Shown here in pieces: positions 1-5,363 of a stretch of 5,420 nt of DNA. Numbering within the stretch: position 1 is the stretch's first letter; each line of letters starts with the position of its first letter. Below the pieces are notes generated by a model. It was not told the DNA's origin and did no database searches. It saw only the letters and a program-made list of their open reading frames with translations. A program made the position numbers and the translations under genes. The DNA comes from Anaerolineales bacterium (GTDB lineage Bacteria; Chloroflexota; Anaerolineae; Anaerolineales; Villigracilaceae). The stretch is from NCBI GenBank assembly GCA_025938055.1, contig JAICQC010000326.1:1-5420 (forward strand), given 5' to 3'.

Positions 1-62
1 ATAAGATGCCTACCTGTAAATGATGGTGTTTGTAAAAGTGAGCTAATTTTAACTTAAATGCC

Positions 63-90
63 AGAGCCGCTCTCAGAAGAGCGGCTCTTT
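63..90. terminator. Perfect 11-bp hairpin, probable intrinsic terminator
   Basis: AGAGCCGCTCT (63-73) and AGAGCGGCTCT (78-88) are perfect inverted repeats around a CAGA tetraloop. The plus-strand side is followed by only a short T stretch (TCTTTGC), and the minus-strand side has no U-run directly after the stem, so the U-tract is weak both ways. It lies about 30 nt beyond the stop of the minus-strand gene ending at 121, and may serve a rightward gene off the left edge as well. One frame is open on the plus strand from base 1 to a TAA at 55-57, which would fit such a gene, but the tail is too short to identify. The hairpin is certain; the direction and terminator role are inferred. Confidence 0.7.
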
Positions 91-120
91 GCTTCGTGAA
101 AGCGGGACACAGGCAGAAAT

Positions 121-507
121 TTATCTCATCTTACGCCATTCCAAAAATTGAAGCGTGGCAAAAATATCCACGCAGACTGCCGTGATGCCGATCGCCCATT
201 TTGCCGCCGGGGTGAAGTCCAGTCCGGGCGCAATCAGCAGCAAGATGCTCAAAAGCACCCAGGCAGCATCCCCGATAATGGTGAAGAGTGCGAATCCACG
301 GCTGATGGCGGGGCGGGACGTATTGAACGCGATCAATGCCGCATATCCAAACAACCCGACGGCAAGGGTATACATGACAGGCGGCGTGGTGCTCAGAAAC
401 TGAGAAAGCGGTCGCGCAGCCAGGAAAAAGATAAGCCCGCAGGTGGCTGAAAACATGGCGTTCGCGTTCAGGATATGTCGCAGATTGGATTGATTGTTTG
501 TGATCAT
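121..507 (-). CDS. Small four-segment membrane protein, function unknown
   Basis: This 128-residue hydrophobic protein has about four predicted membrane helices, at roughly residues 16-31, 44-62, 71-92 and 102-121. The N-terminus is short and polar with the pattern NLRHILNANAMFS, and the C-terminus is basic (EWRKMR). I recall similar about 130-residue integral membrane proteins of unknown role in other bacteria, with an LR..L..NA.FS start and a conserved Asp/Trp in the third helix (here GDAAWVL at 79-85), but I cannot name a family. The ATG is supported by an AGGGA Shine-Dalgarno-like stretch about 9 nt upstream. It overlaps the stop of the upstream gene in an ATGA (504-507), implying co-transcription and translational coupling. 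No catalytic motif is visible. Confidence 0.8.
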   Translation of the reverse strand: MITNNQSNLRHILNANAMFSATCGLIFFLAARPLSQFLSTTPPVMYTLAVGLFGYAALIAFNTSRPAISRGFALFTIIGDAAWVLLSILLLIAPGLDFTPAAKWAIGITAVCVDIFATLQFLEWRKMR

Positions 508-830
508 GATAGTTGTTCCCTTTCGTTATTCGTTTTTAGATTTTCGTAGTATTTTTTATGAAAAATCGAATACCAGTACTGAGCAGTCAGGAAGTAGATG
601 AACAGTATTGTCAGCGCTCCGGCATAAATTCCATTTTGGACAAGTTGTTCAACCCCGTATTTATAGAGGAATAAACCAAGTGAGATAAGGAAATTCAGAA
701 TCCCATACAGGATATTCCTGGTATTCCCAAATCCGAACGCGCTGATGATGCGAGCCTTCCATACCCCAAGAACAAAATGAGGCATGGCATTCATGAGGGT
801 CATTCCGATTAAAAAATCCACGATGTCCAT
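504..830 (-). CDS. Small three-segment membrane protein, function unknown
   Basis: This encodes 108 residues starting MDIVDFLIGM, with three probable membrane helices at about 3-24, 36-57 and 65-86. A charged, polar cytoplasmic-looking tail follows (HKKYYENLKT and onward). The segment MPHFVLGVWKAR plus GFGNTRNILYG looks like a conserved core of a small uncharacterised membrane family, but I cannot assign a function. The ATG at 830 is chosen because AAAGGAGAT lies 5 nt upstream of it. The frame stays open to 944, but the 38 extra residues are unlike membrane-family N-termini, have no good ribosome site and would run across the inverted repeat at 903-921. The gene is the first of a two-gene unit with the 128-residue membrane protein, and the two products may act together. 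Confidence 0.8.
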   Translation of the reverse strand: MDIVDFLIGMTLMNAMPHFVLGVWKARIISAFGFGNTRNILYGILNFLISLGLFLYKYGVEQLVQNGIYAGALTILFIYFLTAQYWYSIFHKKYYENLKTNNEREQLS

Positions 831-833
831 ACG

Positions 834-842
834 ATCTCCTTT
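834..842 (-). promoter_or_regulatory. Ribosome binding site fixing the start at 830
   Basis: The minus strand reads AAAGGAGAT, with AGGAG separated by 5 nt from the ATG at 830. This near-consensus site decides the start of the 108-residue membrane protein against the longer in-frame alternative at 944. Confidence 0.8.
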
Positions 843-902
843 GCCCCCAAAGTACAGCAAATAGAACTGCCAAGTCCACGAAAGGGACTGCCATCTGCTG
901 CC

Positions 903-921
903 AAAATGTAGGTCACATTTT
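903..921. promoter_or_regulatory. Perfect 7-5-7 inverted repeat, candidate operator
   Basis: AAAATGT (903-909) and ACATTTT (915-921) are exact inverted repeats around AGGTC. The size and symmetry fit a homodimeric helix-turn-helix repressor of the TetR, ArsR or PadR kind. It sits about 73 nt upstream of the small membrane gene pair. On the minus strand the right half contains TACATT, a 4/6 match to a -10 box, so a bound regulator could block transcription of the pair. No regulator gene is visible in the window. The repeat is directly seen; the operator role is inferred. Confidence 0.5.
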
Positions 922-963
922 CGACTGACGAGCTTGGAAGTCACGCTGCCCTGTGACGTGCGG

Positions 964-2205
964 TTAGCTGTGAGCTAGATGAGACCTGCGAATATCTTCC
1001 GCGATCAACCTCGCGGCAGTGTTCTGCCAGTTGTGGAGAGTCCGTTCGGGGACGGACGTCTGGAACCAATCGAGGGCTGCGCGGGAGGTTTCGTCAAGCG
1101 AGTCGTAGTCAGCGCGGCGGGTGTAGGGTTTGAGTCCCTCCACGTACGGGAAGTGCAGCGCGTTGTAGTAACGCCACTCGTCGGTCACGCCAAACTTTTG
1201 CTCAGATTGCGGCTTGAGTTTTCGAATACTTTGCACGAGCAGAGACTTCAATGCCTGCGCACGATCCAGCGGATTTGTACCCTGAATGAACGGCAGATTT
1301 ACAAGCGGGCTTGCTGCAAGTTTGGGCAGGTCGCCTAAATGGGAAAGCGCTCGTCGCGTCAGACGAGTGAACTGTTCCTCACTCAGCTCCATAGATTCAA
1401 ACCCGGAGAGTCGCGGAAGCTCATCTATGGTTTGGCGAAGAGCCTGGCGTTCATCTGTTGTCTTTTGTGAGAGAGTCAGCGTATCCAATAAAGATTGAAT
1501 CGAGTTTGAAAATGCCTGTGTGAGGATTCCAAAAGTGATCAGCACGAGAAGCAGGGTTACGTTGTCGCTAAACAAACTGGCGATGAGGGCAAGAGTCCCC
1601 GCGTAATACAGCGCGGAGATGAAAGAGCGCACGAGATGGGTGCGCATGGATTCGCCCTCTTCGAAAGCATCCCAGGCAGTAATGGCAATCCCAAGAAAGA
1701 TGAGATCAAAACCAAGCAACGCCATACCCCATGGAATGGGAATCCAGTGGATGGGCAGGATCAGCAAACCAACACTAAGAGTAACGAATAAGGCAATGAC
1801 CGCGAGAAGGGCATATATATTTTGAAACCGTTCCCGCAGCGCGAGTTTTGCGATCATACCTGCACAGATCATGAGAGCAAGGATGATGAGCGCGGCAAAC
1901 CAGGGATTGACCAGAGTAAGGATGGCAAGCGGGATGCAGCTCAACAGCCAAACGCGCAGGAGAACCGGGCGTGCTTTCTCTTCTTCCGGCAAAAGATGGA
2001 GTGCCGCCCCGATCCATAACAGCGCCGGGGCAAGCAGGAGGATCAGGATGGATTGGTCAGAAAGAATGTAGATTGCCAGCGCAATTGCATAGGCAATTAA
2101 TCCCCAGCCAGTGAGATGAACCGTGATTTTTTGCGAATCACGCGCCAGCAGATATGCTCCCAGCCAGAGTGCAAAACCGTAGAAGAAGAGTTCCATGATC
2201 AGCAT
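964..2205 (-). CDS. Polytopic membrane protein with soluble C-terminal domain
   Basis: This 413-residue protein has about nine hydrophobic segments in its first 235 residues (roughly 5-21, 31-49, 52-71, 83-99, 101-121, 129-150, 156-178, 190-211 and 214-233), then a soluble, charged region of about 170 residues. The membrane part loosely resembles the multi-helix sensor regions found ahead of histidine kinases, but no kinase, GGDEF or ATPase motif follows. In the C-terminal part, residues 341-402 have a pattern (DEWRYYNALHFPYVEG, then ERTLHNWQNTAARLIAEDI) that vaguely recalls winged-helix domains in Chloroflexota regulators. A membrane-bound regulator is possible but unproven. ATG at 2205 is taken as start; a second ATG at 2196 is equally possible, and neither has a clear ribosome site. 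A 133-bp gap separates it from the membrane gene pair on the same strand. Confidence 0.8.
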   Translation of the reverse strand: MLIMELFFYGFALWLGAYLLARDSQKITVHLTGWGLIAYAIALAIYILSDQSILILLLAPALLWIGAALHLLPEEEKARPVLLRVWLLSCIPLAILTLVNPWFAALIILALMICAGMIAKLALRERFQNIYALLAVIALFVTLSVGLLILPIHWIPIPWGMALLGFDLIFLGIAITAWDAFEEGESMRTHLVRSFISALYYAGTLALIASLFSDNVTLLLVLITFGILTQAFSNSIQSLLDTLTLSQKTTDERQALRQTIDELPRLSGFESMELSEEQFTRLTRRALSHLGDLPKLAASPLVNLPFIQGTNPLDRAQALKSLLVQSIRKLKPQSEQKFGVTDEWRYYNALHFPYVEGLKPYTRRADYDSLDETSRAALDWFQTSVPERTLHNWQNTAARLIAEDIRRSHLAHS

Positions 2206-2211
2206 GGAGCT

Positions 2212-2217
2212 ATTTTA
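2212..2217 (-). promoter_or_regulatory. Possible -10 element for the polytopic membrane gene
   Basis: On the minus strand TAAAAT (5/6 to TATAAT) is preceded by TTGGA, reminiscent of the TTGG before the two alaS-side promoters. It ends 6 nt before the ATG at 2205, so transcription would begin at or next to the start codon, giving a leaderless message. This fits the absence of a clear Shine-Dalgarno. No convincing -35 is seen. Confidence 0.35.
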
Positions 2218-2276
2218 TCCAAAGTTTAGTATCGCGCTGTTTTATGGGGCGGTTACTTCTTCCCATTTTCCTCACA

Positions 2277-2285
2277 TGGTATAAT
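2277..2285 (+). promoter_or_regulatory. Extended -10 promoter P1 of the alaS leader
   Basis: TGG followed by a perfect TATAAT (2280-2285) forms a consensus extended -10. The -35 region is poor: only TTCTTC at 2257-2262, with a 17-nt spacer. An extended -10 commonly compensates for that. Predicted initiation at about 2292 falls directly before the ATG of the leader peptide at 2293, so this transcript would be leaderless. Confidence 0.7.
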
Positions 2286-2292
2286 CCTTATT

Positions 2293-2391
2293 ATGAAACA
2301 GGAAGTTAGATTTACAGCCGCCGCTGCTGCAGCTACGAGCGCAGTCCAGATCCTGGGACTGCTCTACGACGCTTCGCGTACCACGGCGTGA
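2293..2391 (+). CDS. Alanine-rich leader peptide of alaS
   Basis: This 32-codon ORF has alanine at residues 9-14 (codons GCC GCC GCT GCT GCA GCT, 2317-2334) and again at 17, 27 and 32, so nine of 32 residues are Ala. It begins 7 nt after a perfect extended -10 promoter, has no Shine-Dalgarno and is probably translated from a leaderless RNA. It lies ahead of a strong terminator and then alaS. A run of codons for the amino acid handled by the downstream gene is the hallmark of ribosome-mediated attenuators such as those of his, leu, thr and pheST. The peptide itself probably has no function; its translation senses charged tRNA-Ala. The ORF runs through both arms of the first hairpin and stops (TGA 2389-2391) in the loop of the antiterminator. 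The main alternative is a chance short ORF, which the matching RNA structures make unlikely. Confidence 0.85.
   Translation: MKQEVRFTAAAAAATSAVQILGLLYDASRTTA
2341..2362 (+). promoter_or_regulatory. Pause / anti-antiterminator hairpin (1:2)
   Basis: GCAGTCC (2341-2347) pairs perfectly with GGACTGC (2356-2362) around an 8-nt loop. It begins 7 nt after the Ala codon run and hides part of the antiterminator strand. In attenuators such a hairpin pauses polymerase until the leading ribosome arrives and, without a stalled ribosome, commits the RNA to termination. Confidence 0.7.
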
Positions 2392-2422
2392 TATTAAACG
2401 TAGAGCTTTAAGTCCCGGATCT
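2348..2422 (+). promoter_or_regulatory. Antiterminator (2:3)
   Basis: AGATCC (2348-2353) pairs with GGATCT (2417-2422), GGGACT (2355-2360) with AGTCCC (2411-2416), and GCTCTACG (2361-2368) with CGTAGAGC (2399-2406). T2354 and TTTA 2407-2410 bulge out, giving 20 base pairs. The structure uses up the whole 5' arm of the terminator, so the two cannot coexist. The loop (2369-2398) contains the leader stop codon and a small ACGC-TTC-GCGT hairpin. Confidence 0.78.
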
Positions 2423-2443
2423 GAAATAGATCCGGGACTTTTT
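2410..2443 (+). terminator. Intrinsic terminator of the alaS leader (3:4)
   Basis: AAGTCCCGGATCT (2410-2422) and AGATCCGGGACTT (2428-2440) form a perfect 13-bp GC-rich stem with a GAAAT loop. The stem is followed by TTT and then ATTATCTTT. This is a strong rho-independent terminator located before, not after, a coding gene, as expected for an attenuator. Read-through would extend about 75 nt to alaS. Confidence 0.9.
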
Positions 2444-2481
2444 ATTATCTTTCCTCTTTCTTCTTTCGTCTTTTATCTGCT

Positions 2482-2490
2482 TGGTATAAT
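2482..2490 (+). promoter_or_regulatory. Extended -10 promoter P2, directly before alaS
   Basis: TGG followed by a perfect TATAAT (2485-2490) repeats the P1 motif. The upstream region is pyrimidine-rich, with no good -35. Transcription would begin near 2497, leaving a leader of about 20 nt that includes the alaS ribosome site but not the attenuator. It probably supplies basal alaS expression independent of Ala-tRNA charging. Confidence 0.6.
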
Positions 2491-2506
2491 TCCAAAATTC
2501 ATTTTC

Positions 2507-2511
2507 AGGAG
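2507..2511 (+). promoter_or_regulatory. Ribosome binding site of alaS
   Basis: AGGAG lies 5 nt before ATG 2517. It overlaps the in-frame GTG at 2511, which excludes that GTG as the start. Confidence 0.8.
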
Positions 2512-2516
2512 TGCGA

Positions 2517-5120
2517 ATGACCAAAAAACTGACTGGGAACGAGATCCGTCAAACCTTCATAGACTTTTTCACCGAGCATGGGCACACGTTTGTCCCCTCC
2601 ATGTCGCTTGTGCCGGGCGGGGATGCCACGCTGCTCTTCACCAACTCGGGCATGGTGCAGTTCAAGGACGTATTCCTCGGCACCGACAAGCGCCCATATA
2701 AACGCGCCGTCAACTCGCAGAAGTGCATGCGCGTGGCAGGCAAGCACAACGATCTCGACGATGTCGGTCGTGACGATACACATCATACATTCTTTGAGAT
2801 GCTGGGGAACTGGTCCTTCGGTGATTACTACAAAAAGGAAGCCATTGCCTGGTCCTGGCAGCTGCTCACCGACGTCTGGGGCTTGCCCGGTGATAGGCTC
2901 TACGCTACCTGCTTCGAAGATGAGCTGGGCAGTATCCCGCGTGATGATGAGGCAGGCGACATCTGGAAGCAACAGCCCGGCTTTGAGCCTTCACACCTTC
3001 TGTTCTTTGGGCGCAAGGAAAATTTCTGGCAGATGGCAGAGACGGGTCCCTGTGGTCCGTGCTCGGAGATTCACATTGACCTCGGCGAGGAACATGACAA
3101 TCTGCGCGGCACCGATCACCTCTGCGGCGTGAACGGCGAATGTACACGGTATCTCGAGCTGTGGAATAACGTCTTCATCCAATACAACCTGTTCGATGAT
3201 GGGCGTCTCGAGCCGTTGCCCGCCAAACACGTGGATACCGGCATGGGCTTCGAGCGCATTGTCTCGGTACTGCAGGGCGTCGACTCGAACTATAAGACAG
3301 ATCTCTTCACCGGCACGCTGGATGTTCTCTCCGCACTGACCGGTGCAACCCGCGAGCAAATGTATGAAGACTTCACGCCCTACCGCGTCATCGCGGACCA
3401 CGTTCGGTCGGTGGCATTCCTCATTGCCGATGGCGTGGTCCCTGGCAATGCGGGACGCAACTACATCACACGCATGATCATCCGCCGGGCTGCTCGCTTT
3501 GGCACCAAGATCGGGCTCCACGAACCGTTCCTTGCGAAGGTCGCTGAGCCGGTGATCGAGGAGTACGGTGGGTTCTACCCTGAACTCGTCAAAGGGCGCG
3601 GCGCCATCCTGGATAACCTGACCCGCGAAGAGGTCCGCTTTGCACGGACAATTGAATCGGGCACGGCCCATCTGGAGAATCTGCTTTCGGAGCTGCGCGC
3701 TTCGAGCCAGACCCTCCTCGACGGGCGGCGCGCTTTTGATCTGTATGCCACCTATGGCTTGCCGTTTGAAATCTCACGTGATATCGCACGTGAGCACGGT
3801 CTGGATGTGGATGAGGAAGGTTTCCAAGCCGCGCGTGAAGAGCACAGCCTCGTCTCGGGTGGTGGCAAAGCCATGGGCAAGCTTGGCGGTGAAGATGCCG
3901 AGTTCTTCGCGGGCATCCTCAAGGATCTGCAAAAGAATAAGAAACTTGGCGAGCATGGTGTTGAATACGACCCGTACACAAGCTGGCGTGTCAATGGCGA
4001 AGTGCTGGCGCTCATTGTCAATGGACAATCTGTCGAATCTGCCTCCTTTGGCGATCCAGTGGAGGTCGTCCTGCCGCGCACAGGCTTCTACATTGAGTCC
4101 GGCGGTCAGGTGGACGACACCGGCTACATCCGCGCTGAGCAGAGCGCTAGCGGAGACGAAGCGTGGGAAATCGAAGTGACCTCTATGCGCCGAGCTTCTG
4201 CGGGCGTGATCGTCCATGTAGGCGAGGTGATCTCCGGCCAGCCGAAAGTTGGCGATATGGCGGTTGCCGAGGTGGATATTACCCGACGGCACGACATCAT
4301 GCGTAATCACACAGCGACTCATCTGCTGCACGCTGCACTGCATCAGGTGCTGGGTGAGCACGCCCGGCAGGCGGGTTCTCTTGTGGCGCCGGACCGTCTC
4401 CGTTTCGATTTCAACCATCCCGAAGCGATGACGTCCGAACAGGTCGAGCGCGTCGAGCGGATCGTTAACGACGCCATCGCCGCCGATATGGAAGTTATTC
4501 CCAAGTTGAAATCTCGTGAAGACGCGATCTCTGAAGGCGCGATGGCTCTCTTCGGCGAGAAGTATGGCGAAACTGTTCGGACGATCACGATCATTCCGTA
4601 CCCCGACACTGGAACTCTGGTGGAGACAGAAACAGCAGTCCATCCGACAGCGGTGATGGAGAAGTTGCCAAAGTATTCCTATGAGCTTTGTGGTGGTACG
4701 CATCTCGAGCGGACCTCCGACGTGGGCGCGTTCATCATCGTGAGCGAAGGTTCTGCAGCGGCGGGTGTCCGTCGTATCGAGGCAGTGACCGGGCGCGGCG
4801 CCTATGATCTGATCGCGCACCGCTTCAAACTGCTCAAACAGTCCGCGGGTGCGCTGAAAACGTCCATCGAAGAAGTTCCGTTCAAAGTAGAGAACCTGCA
4901 GGAAGAGGTTGCCGACTTGAAGAAAGAGCTTGCCTCCCTGCGCGCCTCACAAGCCCTGTCCACCTTCAGCCAGCAGCTTTCAAACGTTCAAACCGTTGAC
5001 GGTGTCAACGTGATGGCGATGGAAATTCCGAATTCGAATGTGGATACGCTGCGTACTCTCGCTGATAAGTTCCGGGAGAAATATCCGCAGAATGGAATTG
5101 CTGTGCTGACATCTGGCTGA
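2517..5120 (+). CDS. alaS: Alanyl-tRNA synthetase, truncated in the C-Ala domain
   Basis: This cytoplasmic class II synthetase charges tRNA-Ala with alanine and hydrolyses mischarged Ser- and Gly-tRNA-Ala. From ATG 2517 it has 867 residues. The catalytic domain (about 1-240) shows FTNSGMVQFKDVFLG (41-55), RVAGKHNDLDDVGRDDTHHTFFEMLGNWSFGDY in pieces at 72-104 (motif 2) and GPCGPCSEIHIDLG (177-190). Motif 3, DTGMGFERIVSVLQG, is at 240-254. The tRNA-recognition region has RNYITRMIIRRAARFG (314-329). The editing domain carries its zinc ligands H598 and H602 (HTATH) and C725 and H729 (CGGTH). A coiled-coil-like stretch (about 785-810) precedes C-Ala. The frame stops at TGA 5118-5120 after VLTSG, before the glycine-rich C-Ala motif, which appears in the same frame just downstream. 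Aminoacylation and editing cores look intact; loss of C-Ala should mainly weaken binding to the tRNA elbow. Confidence 0.95.
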   Translation: MTKKLTGNEIRQTFIDFFTEHGHTFVPSMSLVPGGDATLLFTNSGMVQFKDVFLGTDKRPYKRAVNSQKCMRVAGKHNDLDDVGRDDTHHTFFEMLGNWSFGDYYKKEAIAWSWQLLTDVWGLPGDRLYATCFEDELGSIPRDDEAGDIWKQQPGFEPSHLLFFGRKENFWQMAETGPCGPCSEIHIDLGEEHDNLRGTDHLCGVNGECTRYLELWNNVFIQYNLFDDGRLEPLPAKHVDTGMGFERIVSVLQGVDSNYKTDLFTGTLDVLSALTGATREQMYEDFTPYRVIADHVRSVAFLIADGVVPGNAGRNYITRMIIRRAARFGTKIGLHEPFLAKVAEPVIEEYGGFYPELVKGRGAILDNLTREEVRFARTIESGTAHLENLLSELRASSQTLLDGRRAFDLYATYGLPFEISRDIAREHGLDVDEEGFQAAREEHSLVSGGGKAMGKLGGEDAEFFAGILKDLQKNKKLGEHGVEYDPYTSWRVNGEVLALIVNGQSVESASFGDPVEVVLPRTGFYIESGGQVDDTGYIRAEQSASGDEAWEIEVTSMRRASAGVIVHVGEVISGQPKVGDMAVAEVDITRRHDIMRNHTATHLLHAALHQVLGEHARQAGSLVAPDRLRFDFNHPEAMTSEQVERVERIVNDAIAADMEVIPKLKSREDAISEGAMALFGEKYGETVRTITIIPYPDTGTLVETETAVHPTAVMEKLPKYSYELCGGTHLERTSDVGAFIIVSEGSAAAGVRRIEAVTGRGAYDLIAHRFKLLKQSAGALKTSIEEVPFKVENLQEEVADLKKELASLRASQALSTFSQQLSNVQTVDGVNVMAMEIPNSNVDTLRTLADKFREKYPQNGIAVLTSG

Positions 5121-5318
5121 ATGATCATTTCGGTGGTGACGGAAGACCTGGTCAAACGGGGCTTGAAGGCAGGCGACATCATCACCTTCATCGGAGGGCG
5201 CGGCGGCGGACGCCCCAACCTGGCGCAGGGCAGCCTGCCCGACCCGGCGCTGATGAAGGATGCGATGGACCTGGACGTGCGTACCTCCCGTTACGTGCAG
5301 GCGGCGACGCCCGGATGA
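5121..5318 (+). pseudogene. Detached C-terminal (C-Ala) end of AlaRS
   Basis: An ATG follows the alaS stop immediately, in the same frame, and opens 65 residues. VVTEDLVKRGLKAGDIITFI (residues 5-24) and GGRGGGRPNLAQGSLPD (25-41) match the C-Ala domain of bacterial AlaRS, including its signature GGRGGGRP. It is therefore the natural continuation of alaS, separated by one TGA. From memory of E. coli AlaRS, about four residues seem missing around the TGA and about four more between AGDIITFI and GGRGGGRP. The last residues (after MDL) do not resemble an AlaRS C-terminus. No Shine-Dalgarno precedes the ATG, though TGA-ATG adjacency could allow reinitiation. Alternatives are a stand-alone C-Ala protein or sequence errors in an intact gene. 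Confidence 0.7.
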
Positions 5319-5352
5319 CCACGCGCGCGCCTGACCACGAACAGCCCTGCCC

Positions 5353-5358
5353 AAGGAG
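5353..5358 (+). promoter_or_regulatory. Ribosome binding site of the DUF421-like gene
   Basis: AAGGAG is followed after 5 nt by AAG (5364-5366), exactly where a start ATG would be expected, and then by a frame that reads like the start of a DUF421 protein. Confidence 0.5.
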
Positions 5359-5363
5359 TTCCC

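Larger units (their letters stand above)
2293..2443 (+). promoter_or_regulatory. Transcription attenuator controlling alaS
   Basis: Four pairing segments can be traced. Segment 1 is GCAGTCC (2341-2347), segment 2 is 2348-2368, segment 3 is 2399-2422 and segment 4 is 2428-2440. 1:2 makes a 7-bp hairpin, 2:3 an antiterminator of about 20 bp, and 3:4 the terminator. The last of six Ala codons ends at 2334, so a ribosome stalled there would cover about to 2345-2349 and mask segment 1. That frees 2 to pair with 3 and lets polymerase reach alaS. A ribosome that runs on to the stop codon would overlap 2399-2406, break 2:3 and let the terminator form; with no translation, 1:2 plus 3:4 also gives termination. 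The pairings are read directly from sequence; the regulatory logic follows the classical attenuation model and is inferred. Confidence 0.82.

Noticed and set aside
1..57. Tail of a rightward coding gene at the left edge
   Set aside because: One frame is open to TAA at 55-57, but 18 codons without a recognisable motif are not enough to call it.
831..944. N-terminal extension of the 108-residue membrane protein to an ATG at 944
   Set aside because: The ATG at 830 has a near-consensus ribosome site, and the extension crosses the operator-like repeat and does not look like protein.
940..957. GTCAC/GTGAC hairpin after the polytopic membrane gene
   Set aside because: The stem is only 5 bp with an 8-nt loop and no T-run, so it is not a credible terminator.
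2511..2516. GTG at 2511 as the alaS start
   Set aside because: It overlaps the AGGAG ribosome site that is correctly spaced for ATG 2517.
2206..2516. T-box riboswitch before alaS
   Set aside because: No T-box consensus or specifier-loop stem is seen; the terminator competes with a strand inside a short ORF instead, which is the leader-peptide design.
3774..4820. Long open frame (348 codons) antisense to alaS
   Set aside because: It lies wholly opposite a confidently identified synthetase gene, has no recognisable domains and is a by-product of alaS codon bias. The same holds for the antisense frame at 2991-3671.
5118..5120. Selenocysteine or reassigned UGA in alaS
   Set aside because: AlaRS has no known selenocysteine at this position, the other TGA codons seen here act as stops, and residues also seem missing around the site, which favours a lesion or error.
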